Part shown: positions 47,397 through 59,286 of the stretch, piece after piece
Position numbering within the stretch: position 1 is the first letter of the stretch
Layout of the letters: each line of letters starts with the position of its first letter
Assembly (NCBI RefSeq): GCF_030435805.1
Contig: NC_081303.1
Coordinates: 72,577,910-72,641,909 of the forward strand
DNA length: 64,000 nt
From: Mustela lutreola
Taxonomy: Eukaryota; Chordata; Mammalia; Carnivora; Mustelidae
Direction: 5' to 3'
Notes under the pieces: generated by a model
What the model was told of the DNA's origin: nothing
Database searches by the model: none
The model's input: only the letters and a program-made list of their open reading frames with translations
Translations under genes and position numbers: made by a program

Positions 47397-50239
47397 TCAC
47401 TCCAAAGTGAAACCAGTGCATGGATGTCTCCAGCGTGTTTTCCTGGGAGGAACAGAGGAGTTACTTTGCAGTAGGTGAAGGTGAGGACTGCAGGAGGCAA
47501 GAGAAGGGGAAGGAACTGCATTGGAAGCAGAAGGGCTGAGGACAGAATGAAAGGTGGGGGACACATAGGAAAGAGCAGGACGGTGGCTCCAGAGACTTAC
47601 CAGCGCTTCCAGAGCCAAAGTGCAAGACCTGCCAGAAGCACCAGAGGCACTATCACAGCCAGGAAGACCAAGCCCACGGAGTGGGGCTTCTCTGTGGGTT
47701 TGATATACAGAAGTTGTTATTTCCCATCTACCCGGGTTGAACTGCACCTCCCTGGTGCTCCTTGCTCATGTCAGCTTCTGCTTCACCAACCATCCTTCCT
47801 TCCTTCACTTCTTCCATCCCTCCTCAGAGATAGGCCCTTCACCAACCCTCCAAATCCTCCCACTCCTGCAGGACCTTCACCCTCAGTTGGTGGATTACAC
47901 TGATTTTATGTCCTTCTTAATCTGGAGTCCCTAATTTCCCAAAATTTTTAACAAGATCTCCAGTTGTGCTGAAGGACCACACATTCCCTTTCCCAGGCCG
48001 ACCCGCATTCTTTCTCACCCCAGTAGAGGACGATGTCCTGCCCTCCTAGACTGCTGTGTCTTACCCAGCATGACAGGCCAGCAGCCTCCCTGGATTTCAC
48101 ATCCAAGGACACCTGAAGATACCACGTCCCATCAGCATGGGGCAGAACGTCACCTCGCTGGGTGCCCTGTTGTTCCTGCTCACCACGCATCCACATCACC
48201 CACACAGGCTTTGGGTAGAACCCAGAGACGTGGCACACCAGCAGGAGACGGCCAGGACCTGGACTGGGGCCAGTGGACAGCCAGGCTTCTGGTCTCACTG
48301 CAGACACAGGACAGGTATTCACAGACTGAGAGGGTAGGTCTTCACACCACTATAGATAGACATATGTTTCCACTTCTAGAAAATTTTCACCATCCTCCCT
48401 TCTCCCTCATGTCTCCATCTTATCCTTAATTTAAAAGAAACATTGCAAATATATGATTGCAGGATAGAGACTTATGGAGGGAGGGAGCAGGACTGACCTT
48501 GTCGCTGTAGATCTGCATTCCCTGCATCAAGAAGACCCAACAGGAACCGGGGACAGGTGTCACTGAGGTGCCTGTGTAGTCTTAAGTTGATCATATGGTA
48601 CTGACTGAACAATTTGCACACCTTCTGAGCCTGAATTCCTCCCTTTGGAGATGGTGACCATGACATGTTCTGGAAACTCACTAGATCTGATCCTTGATAA
48701 GCAATCCACAAGTAGCTTACTGAAGGTTCCCCAAATTGCAGGCCACAAACTTTTGCCATCTGTAGCTGAAGGGGATCTGGGAAGAGATACCATGAGTGAC
48801 AAGACAGGAGAGTGAAAGAAATAAAATAAGTAGAAGCCAAGGATGGTGGAAGCAGTAGAGAGAAGTTAAGGGTATTGAAGGGAATGCAGTAACATTTGGT
48901 TTGAGGGGAGGCTCACACACAGAGGAAGTAGTGGTCACTGGAGGAGGAAGAGGTGAATGATTTTAGAAGGAGCAAATGTTGGAGGAGAGACAGGAAGGGT
49001 GTGGGCAGAGAATAAGGAAAGTGTCAGTGGTAAAACTGGAGTAAAAACTATCTAGGGTGAAGGAAATGCAGGGGATGCAGAGGACACATAGACATCAGTG
49101 ATGGGATCAAATGGGGAGAAAAGCACACAGTTCAAGAAGTCAGTCTCAGAGTGAGGAAGCAGAGGGTGCCTGGTTGGAGGCCAGGGAGAGTAGTGGTCGT
49201 AGGAGACAAAAGTGTGAGACAGGAAAGCACAGCCTGTGGTCAATGAGAGGAGTGGGAGAGAGCAGAAGACGTAAACCTTTTCAATAATCAGGGTCTGGCT
49301 TCTACATCTTGCTTCAGTTTTATGAGGGGAAGATAAGAGGTCCAGAAACCAGTGGAGGCTCCCCCCCCCCCCATGAAGAATAAGTAACTCAAGGAGATAC
49401 ACATACATCTGCCACCCCATCACACCCCTGAGCGAGATGAACTCACATTCAAGCTGCCATTCACTGAAATGATCCTTAAATATCAGAGGAAATCTAATGG
49501 AGAACGTATGGAGCGCCTTTTCCTGTTCCATCATCTCTTCCTTGCTGAAGTTGCCCTTGGACCAAGGCCACAGGAAAATGAGGGCCCCAGTCTTGCTATT
49601 CCAGCCGATAGTCTGCAGCTCACCCAGCCAAGCAGAGGCCCGATTTTGTGTCCAGGAATGGTTGTAGAGGGATGATATCATGATGACTCGAAAGGAGTTT
49701 GGATCTTGGAAGTCTGTGGGAAAATTACAGATAAACTTTGGAAGTGGGGAGTGTTGGGAAGGAGAGAGAATGGAGAAGAAGGTGGGAGGAAGAGGAACCA
49801 AAATCTGGAGGCCAGAGAAGCCATAGTTTTCTCAGGAGATATGCACTGCCCCAGAGCCCTGAGCCTCAAATCCATCCTTCACAAGAGCACAGAGCCCTGG
49901 GGCTGGGATGCTCAGGAAATAATCAGGCCAACACTCTTGTCCCAGAGTATGTGCTGGGGAATCATTCCACAAGTGCACATATGCACATGTATACAAACAC
50001 ACACCCATACAAACTTATACATATTTATACACTCACACAAATGAATACACAGATATACACATATGAACAAGTATAAAGACAAAGGACACAAGTACAATCA
50101 TGCAAGGACATGTGCACACATCACACACACACACAGACTGGCACACTTGCATCCACAGGGCAAGGCCAGAATTCTCACCATCTTCACTGTCACCATCTGG
50201 GAGGAGAACCACCAGCAACACAAGTTGCAGGAACAGCAT
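47397..50239 (-). CDS. CD1A: CD1A-like lipid-presenting glycoprotein, copy 3 (intact, 340 aa)
   Basis: Coding exons on the minus strand: 50179-50239 (signal), 49447-49713 (alpha1), 48498-48776 (alpha2), 48019-48297 (alpha3), 47601-47691 (TM), 47397-47442 (tail). Total 1023 nt, phase 1 at the first four junctions and phase 2 at the last, as in human CD1 genes; GT/AG throughout and no stop. Alpha1 has '[20 protein letters not shown]' and '[15 protein letters not shown]'. Alpha2 has '[20 protein letters not shown]' and keeps both disulfide cysteines (VCGL and DTCPRF). Alpha3 has '[19 protein letters not shown]' and '[19 protein letters not shown]'. TM is near '[19 protein letters not shown]'. 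The tail is [17 protein letters not shown], without tyrosine. A poly-C run lies in intron 2 (about 49362-49372). With copy 1, the best candidate for a working gene. Confidence 0.9.
49975..50140. repeat. CA-rich microsatellite in intron 1 of copy 3
   Basis: Imperfect CA/CATA repeats at the same intronic position as in copies 1, 2 and 4. Confidence 0.8.
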
Positions 50240-50372
50240 TGTATTTGCAGATGTTCTTTCTGTCTCTTACAAAGTCGGTCTTTGACGGTTGTTCTAACAA
50301 ACCTGCCCCACACATAGCCCTCTCTTCTGACTTCCTTCTCCACACACAAGCCTTCCCTGATTGTCTGCAACA

Positions 50373-50380
50373 ATGCAAAT
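50373..50380 (-). promoter_or_regulatory. Octamer motif upstream of copy 3
   Basis: Perfect ATGCAAAT (ATTTGCAT on the gene strand), 134 bp upstream of the start codon and aligned with the octamer of copy 1. Confidence 0.4.
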
Positions 50381-51260
50381 GCTTCCCTTCCTCAACCCTG
50401 GATGCCTATTCAGACTCTCACTTCTCCTCCTGGTCAGACCCTCCTCTCTGGTTTCCAGCTTCTCCTTGTCGCCAGCTTCTCCCTTGTTCCCTGTCTCCTG
50501 ATTTAGTTGCAAGAGAATGAGTCATGTGTGGCATGGAAAAGTGACCTCACCTTTCCTGCTTTTCCTTTTCATCCAGACAGTAACTCCTGAAAATCCATGG
50601 CTCCCACCACTCAGCCCTGGACCTGTTGTCACTCTGTCCCTCCTTCCCTTGTGACACCCCCTATGTATTTCCTTCCCCATCTCACTCCCACCCCAGCTCA
50701 TTCATATCTCTGACTTTGCACTGCTTGTGTTAAAAAAATAAATTAACCAGGTAAATTTGAAGATCTAACTGATTTTATTAATTGATTGAAGAATCAGGCA
50801 GCATCCCATCTGGCAGGTAAGAGGACCTCCAACAAGTAGTACAAATGGGAGATTTTTAGAGGAAGGAAGTTGGCAAAAGAATAGAAAGGAGCATTTCAGG
50901 GAAGGACACCTTCCCTTAATTGGGAGAGCAGGGATGACCTGGTCTCCTTAGAAAATGGAGGGGACCCATGTGACAGAGTATATCCCTGGTGCTGACCAGA
51001 GAATTCATCCCTGATGGGTGAACATTTTGGGGGGAGGTGGAAACTGTAGTTGGGTTAAGGACTAAGCAAAGTTTGGGGACTTGGTCTGGCCTGGGGTGCC
51101 ATTTATTCCCCAAGCGTTTCTTTTTAAAAGTTGCTCTATTCGCCTGTCCAGATTCCCCCATGATTACTTATATAAGAGTATCAGCAACTACCAATTCAGT
51201 AGCCTCACAGAGACCACAGGACATTGAAACATCTGAAGCATATTCCCTCCATTTGACTTT
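50381..51260. other. 5' flank of CD1A copy 3
   Basis: Non-coding; paralogous to 31755-32650 and 59295-60180. No gene recognised. The L2-like piece follows at about 51265-51400. Confidence 0.7.
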
Positions 51261-51429
51261 CATTAATATATATTCATTCAACTAACAGTCACTTAACCTG
51301 GATCCAAGCACCATGCTACACTTATGAAAACTTAGTGTTCACAATGCAATCACTTTATGCAAGGAGCTTTTAGTCTACCTGGGAAGAAAAATGCATAAAC
51401 CAAGAACTACACATTTTGGTGTGCTGATT

Positions 51430-51975
51430 TACTTTTTCTTTGGTTGTTTTGTTTGTTTGTTTGTTTGTTTGTTTGAATTCCACTATAGTAACATATCATG
51501 TTATATTAATTCCAGGTATACAATATAGTGATTCAGCAATTCTATACATTACACAGTACTCATCAATATAAGCATCCTAATCCCATTCACCTGTTCCCCC
51601 CATTTTCCTACCCACCTCCCCTCTGGGAAACTGTAGTGTGTTCTCTATAGATGAGTCTGGTTTTTCCTTTGTCACACTATTCTTTGTTCCTTTCTTTTGT
51701 TTAATTCAAAATTTGAGTGAAACCATAGGTATTTTTCTTTCTCTGACTGACTTATTTCACTTCCTATCATACTCTCTCTCCATTTGTATTGCTGCAAATC
51801 ACAAGATTTGATTTATTTTTATGGCTGAGTAATATCCCAGTGTGTGTGTATATACCACATCTTTTTTTCTTTATTCACCCCTTGATGGACACTTGGGCTG
51901 CTTTCCTAATTTGGTTTTTGTAAGTAATGCTGCAGGAAACATCAGAACACATATATCTTTTCTTTGTAATGTTTT
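51430..51975 (-). mobile_element. Old L1 3' part, antisense; same copy as at 32825 and 60355
   Basis: Starts in the same flanking sequence as the L1s at 32825 and 60355, with a (GTTT)n expansion at about 51445-51475, and matches them until about 51975. There the homology ends abruptly and different old L1 sequence begins, so this is a likely duplication breakpoint. Confidence 0.8.
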
Positions 51976-52014
51976 TACATTCTTTTTCTTTAATGTTCAT
52001 TTTTTATCCTTTTT

Positions 52015-52225
52015 TCTCGATTTTAGACATATAATATTGTATAATTTTAAGGTATAGAACATAATGATTTGATACATGTATATTTGGCAAAATGTGTATC
52101 ATAAGACAACTAATTAAAATTCATCATTTCACATAATGTCAATTTTTTCCTTCCATATAATGAGAACTTTTAAGGTTTTCTCTTAGCACTTTTCATATTC
52201 ACAATCAGTATTGTTAACTATAGTC
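52015..52225 (-). mobile_element. Ancient L1 3'-end fragment, antisense
   Basis: The 'TTGATACATGTATATTTGGCA' and 'GTATTGTTAACTATAGTCA' stretches are typical of the 3' terminus of old mammalian L1s read in antisense. Subfamily not assigned. Confidence 0.65.
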
Positions 52226-52495
52226 ATTATGCGATATTTTATTTATTTTTATTTTTTATTTATTTTTATTTATTTCTTTTCAGCATAACAGAATTCATTG
52301 TTTTTGCACCACACCCAGTTCTCCATGCAATCCGTGCCCTTCCTAATACCCACCACCTGGTTCCCCCAACCTCCCACTCCCCACCCCTTCAAAACCCTCA
52401 GATTGTTTTTCAGAGTCCATAGTCTCTCATGGTTCACCTCCCCTTCCAATTTCCCTCAATTCCCTTCTTCTCTCCATCTCCCCTTGTCCTCCATG
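52226..52495 (-). mobile_element. Younger L1 3' end, antisense, 5'-truncated
   Basis: T-rich start, then 3'UTR nearly identical in reverse to the piece at 15205-15540 ('TTCAAAACCCTCAGATTGTT', 'AGTCTCTCATGGTTCACC'). Ends near 52495, where the old flank resumes. Confidence 0.85.
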
Positions 52496-54190
52496 CTATC
52501 ATGTACTTTTCTTTTATGTATCTTGTGGTAAGACAGTTGGGACCAACCCTCTTCGCAAATCTCACATATGCAATGTCTCTGTCTTCTGGTATGCATATTT
52601 CATCCTCAGGCTTGCTTCTGCTGCTGAAAAATGGATTGTAGTTGTTTCAGGCTATATACCCTGCACCTTAAAACCTAGAACAAGAGAGAACATGTCTATC
52701 CCCGGTAAATAACCCTACCCTTGTAAAAGTCTTCTGCCCATGTAAAAGTCAGTCTTTGTAACCTATTCCACCTGTAGCAGGAGTCTAATGCTAAAGCATC
52801 AACCTGTGTGAGGATGAGTAGCATCTGTCTGCTAGTTGGCCTGAAATGGGAGTTGCCTGCCCATCCTTCAGCCTGTCACATTGTCAAGATTGTTTTCTCC
52901 CAATGACCTCAGACTGACTGGAGTCCAGAACTACACGTGAGGGTAGTGCCAACCAACCAAAAACAACATGGTGGCAATGTGAAGGGCATGTGGTAGACTG
53001 TAAACTGGAGAAGCAGCCAGCTGGTCTCATCAGGAGAGAAGATTGGGGAAATACCACTGTTTCCACACCTGTATCCCATAATTTTCACCTTTGCCACCTC
53101 TCGCATCTCAACACTATTTTCCAGAAATGTCCACATATGTAACAGTAGAAGCCTGTCTGGAAGTTCCTCTACCCTGAGCCCCTCAATCAGCCTCTAAACA
53201 ATTAAAACTAAGTTCCAATTAAAACTAGTTCAATCCAAATAAGTTGCTGCACTAACAAACTGGATAAAAACAACAAGGGAAGCCATATTCAAATCAGGAG
53301 AACAAGATTTTCAGGTTCCTAAAACAGTGATGACCTTTTCCTCCCCACTACTTGACACTCAGAATGCTCCTGCTGCATGGTCAGGGTTTGAGAAGGGTTC
53401 GTTGAGTTAATTAACGAAACCTAGATAACTGAGGCAATGAATGTCTCCACTCCCACTGCCATAGAAGTCATCAGTCACAGAGGGTCCATTGTCATTATTC
53501 ATGGAGTCTGTCTGTACTGATTGACCTACCTGCTGACATTGATTTGTAAGCCCCAGACCCAGGAGCTGGCTCCTTCTCCTGGACACATAGGGTGGCTTGA
53601 CAAGAGTCACCCACCTCAGGGGATCCCACCTGAGGCTGCACCATGTGCTTCTCTGCCTTCCTGTGTTAATTCCCACACTGGAAGTATGTGTCCTATCCAT
53701 GGTCCATTTGGTGTCACATTTTCTGAATTACATGCTCTCTCTCGTGATTTTAGTGTTTAAAATGGCCATTAAGCCAGAGCTACTGGGCTGACTGGTATTC
53801 TTAGGCACAAAGGGAGGATGAGTCTCACAGACAAAACACCTTTTTAGCTAAGACTTACTCAGATTCCTGATGCACAACTGTGGGGCATGAGTTCAGTGCT
53901 ACTGAGTAAACAATGTAGTAAATCCAAGAAAAAGGATAAGACACTCATAATTTCTATGTGGAACCACTCAGAAAGTGCTGAACTAACATATGGATGCTAT
54001 CATAACACTAGAGGAAAGGGGATACGGAGCTATATTCATGGATTCAGAAATGATGACCACTTCTTGTTTGTTTGTTTGTTTCTAAAACCATCACAGATAG
54101 CAGAGCCGTGGGGCTGAAAGTCAAAAACACTGGGAAACACAGGATCTAAATTGGAAGTGTTACATACTTCTGAGCTAGTATTTCAGTATG
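52496..54190. other. 3' flank of CD1A copy 4 (distal part)
   Basis: Non-coding block paralogous to 6060-7500 and to 22380-25560 without the L1s. Open frames such as 53407-53700 are not conserved in the paralogues. Confidence 0.65.
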
Positions 54191-54530
54191 GGGAAAAAGA
54201 ATGTACAATAAATTATTTACACATATATATGTGTAAATAATTTATTTTAATATATATTAGATATTATATGATATATTATATATGATGATATATTAATTAT
54301 TAATATTAATAATATAATATAAAATATATATTTAATAGACCATAAAATAAATTATTTAATAGAGCATGAAATAAATTATTTATATATATATTTGTAAGTA
54401 ATTTATTTTTATATATAATATAGTATTAATTATTCATATTAATAATATAATAATACAATATAAATTCTATATTATATATATTTCCTTAATATATATTTCC
54501 TTTATATATATATATATATAAAGGAAACTG
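54190..54530. repeat. AT-rich palindromic repeat cluster
   Basis: Contains a perfect 40-bp palindrome at 54207-54246 (arm AATAAATTATTTACACATA) and a perfect 32-bp palindrome at 54496-54527 (arm TTTCCTTTATATATAT), with related imperfect units between. It interrupts the CD1 flank; the aligned sequence in unit 2 (about 25680) has no such expansion. Confidence 0.9.
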
Positions 54531-55397
54531 TCCTTAAACAGAAACAAATGAAACAAGGCTGGGTAGTCATCAGTTGGCAAGCATTGTGAGTAAAGACTCC
54601 CAGGAACCCGGCTCCAAATTTGCACCAGGAGCCATGGTTCACTTCACGGACCCCATGTCCTCAGTGACTACAACCCAACAGCCCCGAACGCCAGAATGAA
54701 CTGCAAGCATCCTCCTTGCGGAAGCTCTCTTCATTCTAGAGGACAGCAGTCTTCTTTTTTCTATATTTTCTCTTTTCCTTTTAAGGACACACTGTCACTG
54801 CTACCTCTGAGGCATCACATTTTATGCACTTGTGAATCCTCTGCTGATTCTGCAAAAACATAAATTGTGATTCAGGAGGTCTGTCCTGAGGACAAGGCCC
54901 TGTATTTTTTAAAAGCCCTGAGGTGACCACTCTGATGCTGTCCTGGAGCCCCACAAATAGCAAGGGTCCGAATCCTGTTTTCCTCCTTTACTTCAGAATA
55001 CTTGGAGGAATGGGTCCAGTGTAGTAGGTTTATTAGTTAAATAATAGAAATCTTCACAGGAAAACCTGTTTCTACTTAGGGGCTTGGAGATGTCAGCAGA
55101 AACAGGGAAAGACTAAAGACCTTGGCCGAATAAGAAAACTTACAAAAAAAGAAAAAAAATGTCTCAACTACTGCAAAATGCCAGGGAGCAAAAGAAAAAA
55201 ACTCTAATTTTGTCGTAAATTCAATATGTATTTCATTGAGCACATATTCCATGCAGGTGAGACTCCTTGTCAAGGAAACAAATATTGAAAGGATATGGTT
55301 TTTGCTCTCAACAATCCTAAGACTTAGAAGGGAAAAAGAACCTAACCAGGAACAAGAAGGGCCAAGAATCAAAAACAGATTAGCCAAAGTGCAGGTT
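54531..55397. other. 3' flank of CD1A copy 4 (proximal part)
   Basis: Non-coding; paralogous to 25690-25890 and 26500-27180. The poly-A signal position seen in copies 1-3 is ATGAAA here (near 55230). Confidence 0.6.
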
Positions 55398-55414
55398 AAA
55401 GTGGTGGAAATTCT

Positions 55415-55612
55415 TGGGACGCCTGGGTGGCTCAGTTGGTTGGACGACTGCCTTCTGCTCAGGTCATGATCCTGGAGTCTCGGGATCGAGTCCCTCATCG
55501 GGCTCCCAGCTCCATGGGGAGTCGGCTTCTCTTTCTGACCTTCTCCTCGCTCATGCTCTCTCTCACTGTCTCTCTCTCAAATAAGTAAATAAAATCTTAA
55601 AAAAAAAAAAAA
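55415..55612 (+). mobile_element. CAN-SINE, older subfamily, 17-bp target duplication
   Basis: tRNA-like head ('GACGCCTGGGTGGCTCAGTT', 'GGGATCGAGTCCC') with a body differing from the mustelid-type copies ('GGAGTCGGCTTCTC'), and an A tail. Perfect duplication AAAGTGGTGGAAATTCT at 55398-55414 and 55613-55629. Confidence 0.93.
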
Positions 55613-55654
55613 AAAGTGGTGGAAATTCTCACCAGGCAGAGACTGCTTGCACTT

Positions 55655-55817
55655 TGCTTTTGTTGGTTGGTTGGTTGGTTGGTTTTTGTTTTTTATATAT
55701 TCTTTTTTTTAATGTTCAGTTAGACAGCAATATAGTACATCATAAGTTTTTGATGTCGTGTTCAATGATTCATTGGTTGCATAAAACACCCAGTGCTCAT
55801 CACAACACATGCCCCAT
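55655..55817 (-). mobile_element. L1 3'-end scrap, antisense, with (TTGG)n
   Basis: A (TTGG)n run at about 55660-55682 and a T-run lead into L1 3'UTR sequence ('TTCAATGATTCATTGGTTGC', 'CACCCAGTGCTCATCACAAC') that stops near 55817. Unit 3 (about 47130) lacks it. Confidence 0.7.
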
Positions 55818-58639
55818 TTCTGAATCAGGGAGGCCTCACTAAAGGAAGTGACATCTAATGCCTGTGACACATGAGTGTTGGGACTTCATTTTACACTGAG
55901 TTAAATTTTGAGATTTAAGTTCCAGAACCAAGTCAGAACAACAAATCCTGCTAAATTACACTGAGCTTATATTGACAATTGATCATTACACAAAAATGAA
56001 AGACAAAGTTGCACACAGAGATTTACAAGGATGTCACTGCTGAGCTGGGCGTAGGTAAGTACCGGAGCCTGGGCTGCTGGGATCTCGTTCAGAAAGGAGG
56101 TCAGTGCATGGAAGTCTCCAGTGTGTTTTCCTGGGAGCAATAGAGGAAGAAGTCACTCTGTGGCAGGCGGAGGTGAGGACTGCAAAGGAGAAGGGTGCTC
56201 GGAGCAGGAGAGCTGAGGACAGACTGAAAGGTGGGAGGAAAGAGCAGGAAGGTGGCTCCACAGACTTACCTGCACTTCCAGAGCCACAATGCCAAACCTG
56301 CCAGAAGCACCAGGGGCACCATCACCGCCAGGAAGACCAAGCCCATGGAGTGGGGCTGCTCTGTGGGTTCAGTGCGTAGACAGTATCATGTCTCATCCAG
56401 CCAGTACTGAAATCTACCTCCCTGGTCCTCTTTGCTCTTGTCACCCTCTCTCTCACCAACTGCCCTCCTCCTTTTACTTCTCCCATTTCTCCTCAGAGAT
56501 GTACCCTTCACCCAACCTGATGCATCCTCCCACAACTGTACGACCCTCACCCTCAGCGCTTCCATTTCTTGAATTAGTGATTGTGTATCCTTTTTGGTCT
56601 GGAGTCCCTAGATTCCCAAATTTTTCATCAGGCTCCCCCAGCTTTCCGAGAGAAAGACCTCCCTCTTTCCCAGCTGGGTCCCAGCTCTTTCTCACCCCAG
56701 TAGAGGACCAAGTCCTGGCCTCTTAGACTGCTGTGTCTCACTCGACATGACAGGCCAGAAGCCTCCGTGGCTTTCACATCCAAGGACACCTGAAGATACC
56801 ACGTCCCATCAGCATGGGGCAGAACGTCACCTCGCCGAGTCCCCTGCTGCTCCTGCTCACCCTGCATCCACATCACCCAGACAGGCTTTGGGTAGAACCC
56901 AGAGATGCAGCACACCAGCAGGAGGTGGCCAGGACTGGTACTAGTGCCAGTAGATAGCCAGGCCTCTGGGCTCACTGCAGAGACAGGATATGTGTTCATA
57001 GACTGAGAGGGTAGATCACTTTAGGTAGACACATCTTTCTACCTCTAGAAACCTTTCACCATCCTCCATTCTCCTTCTTGGCTCTTTTATACCATGAATT
57101 TGAGGGAATGGTACAAATTTATGAGTGCAGAGTAGAGAATTCATGAAGGTAGGGAGCAGGACTGACCTTGTCGCTGGAGATCTGCCTTTCCTGCATCAAG
57201 AAGACTTGAGAGATAACGGGGACAGTAGTTAATGATGAGCTTATGCATTTAGTTCATTGTCTTCATGGTCCTCATTGAGTAGTCTGCAGAACTGCTGAGC
57301 CCTACTTCCTCCTGTTGGAGATGGCCACCATGACGTGTTCTGGAAACTCACAAGATCTGATCCTTGATGAGCAATCCTCATGAAGCCTACTGATGGTTCC
57401 CCAAAATGCAGCTCACAGCCTCCTGCCAGCTGTACCTGGAAGGGATCTGGAGAAGAGAGACTGTGAGTTTCAGGACAGGGGGAGTGAATAAGATGAAATG
57501 AGATGAGTGGAAACCAAGGTAATGGAAGCAAAAGTGAAGTTCAGGGGATTGGAGGGCATGGAACACACTTTGGTTTGAGGCAAAATTCACACAAAAGGGA
57601 AGTGGTAGTGGATGGGGGCAGAGGAAGAGGTAAATTATTGAGGAAGGAAGAAGTGTTGGAGGAGAAAAACGAAAGGTGTGGGCAGAGAATAAGGAAGGAC
57701 TCAGTGGAAGAGCTGGGGTAAAAACCATCTAGGATGAAGGGAGTGTAGGGGGTACAGAGAATATGTAGGCAGAGTTCACTGATGTGATTGAGTGTGGAGA
57801 GTCAGTCACATAGTGAGGGAGCAAAGGGTGCCTGCTAGGAGGCCAGGGAAAAGAGGGGTCATGGGAGATGCTAGTGGGAGACAGGAGAACACAACCTGTG
57901 GTCAATGAGAGGAGTGGGAGAGAGCAGAAGACGTGAAAGTTTTGAAGAATCAGGATCTGGCTTCTACCCTCTACCCACACATGTGTGATTCAGATTTATG
58001 TTGGGGAGGCTTGAGGTTCAGAAGCCACAGAAATCTCTTCCCTAGTGGAAGAAAGAACTCAAGGAGACACACACGGCCACCTCCATTCCACCTCTGAGGG
58101 AATAGAACTCACATTCAAGCCGCCATTCACTGAAAACACTGGGGCATTCCAACGATGTTTGAATACAGTGACTCTTCTGCTGTAATCACCTCCTCATTGC
58201 TTAAGTTGCCTTTGGACCAAGGCCACAAGAAAATGAAAGCTCCAGTCTTGTTGTTCCAGCCGTGAGTCTGCATCTCATCCAGCCAAGCTGAGGCAAAATT
58301 TTGTGTCCAGGAACGGTTGTAGAGGGATAAGGTCAGAATGAATCGGAAGGAGATAGGCTCCTGGAAGACTGTGGGAAAAAACACAAAGACTGATGAAAAG
58401 GAAGGCATTGGGAAGAGGAAAGAATGGAGAAAAAGGTTCCATGAAAGGGAACCAAACTCTGGAGGCCAAAAATCTGGAGGCCAAGGAAGCCATCGTTGTC
58501 TCAGGAGACATGTGCTGCTCCAGAGTCCCAAGCTTCTAACCCTTCCTTCAGAGCAGCACAAGGCCGTGGGGTCAAAATACTCAGGAAGGAACCAGGCTGA
58601 CACTCTCATCCCCAGGTATGTTCTGGGGAACCCACACCA

Positions 58640-58820
58640 CAGTGCAGACACACACATACACACACACAAACACTAACACACACTACAAGTGCACAGATGC
58701 TCATATACACAAACACAATTACACAAAAGAACATGCACAAATACATATACATGCAAGTATACAGTCACAGAAACATATGTATACAAACATGCATAATCAT
58801 ACATATATTAAAACACACAG
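58640..58820. repeat. CA-rich microsatellite in intron 1 of copy 4
   Basis: Imperfect CA/CATA units, resuming after the SINE at about 59011-59070. Homologous to the intron 1 repeats of copies 1-3. Confidence 0.8.
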
Positions 58821-59010
58821 GGGCGCCTGGGTGGCTCAGTGGGTTAAGCCTCTGCCTTCAGCTCAGGTCATGATCTCAGGGTCTGGGGATCGAGCCCCAC
58901 ATCGGGCTCTCTGCTCAGCGGGGAGCCTGCTTCCTCCTCTCTCTCTGCTGCCTCTCTGCCTACTTGTGATCTCTCTCTGTCAAATAAATAAATAAAATCT
59001 TTAAAAAAAT
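58821..59010 (+). mobile_element. CAN-SINE in intron 1 of copy 4
   Basis: Clean mustelid-type copy starting GGGCGCCTGGGTGGCTCAGT, ending AAATAAATAAATAAAATC and a short A tail. It splits the CA-rich tract. The other three copies lack it, so it inserted after unit 4 separated. The repeat context hides the exact target duplication. Confidence 0.93.
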
Positions 59011-59286
59011 AACCCACACATACAGTCACACAAGCATATCTATACACACTCACGCACACACACACGTACCCACTGGGCAGGACCAGAGTTCTCACCATCT
59101 TCACTGTCACCATCTGGGAGCAGAACAACCAGCAGCACAAGTTGCAGGAACAGCATTGTACTTGCAGATGTTCTGTCTCTTACAAAGTCAGTCCTTGATG
59201 ATCGTTCTAACAAATCTGCCCCACACACAGCACCTCTCTTCTGACTTCCTTCTCCATATACCAGCCTTCTCTGAGTCTTTGTGACA

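Larger units (their letters stand above)
56034..59156 (-). pseudogene. CD1A: CD1A-like copy 4, frameshifted pseudogene
   Basis: All six exons and their GT/AG sites are present: 59096-59156 (signal), 58113-58368 (alpha1), 57167-57446 (alpha2), 56696-56974 (alpha3), 56270-56360 (TM), 56034-56130 (tail). Exon 2 is 256 nt instead of 267 (net loss of 11 bp in the ...NEEV... to ...DHFSEW... region), so the frame shifts and hits TGA just before the exon end. Exon 3 is 280 nt instead of 279, shifting the frame with a TAA shortly after 'LLNEDHEDNEL'. In exon 6 the normal TGA reads CGA, giving an extended tail ending TYLRPAQQ. Alpha3 (56696-56974) is still clean, including '[19 protein letters not shown]'. 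The conserved splice sites and open alpha3 suggest recent loss. A CAN-SINE sits in intron 1. Confidence 0.88.
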
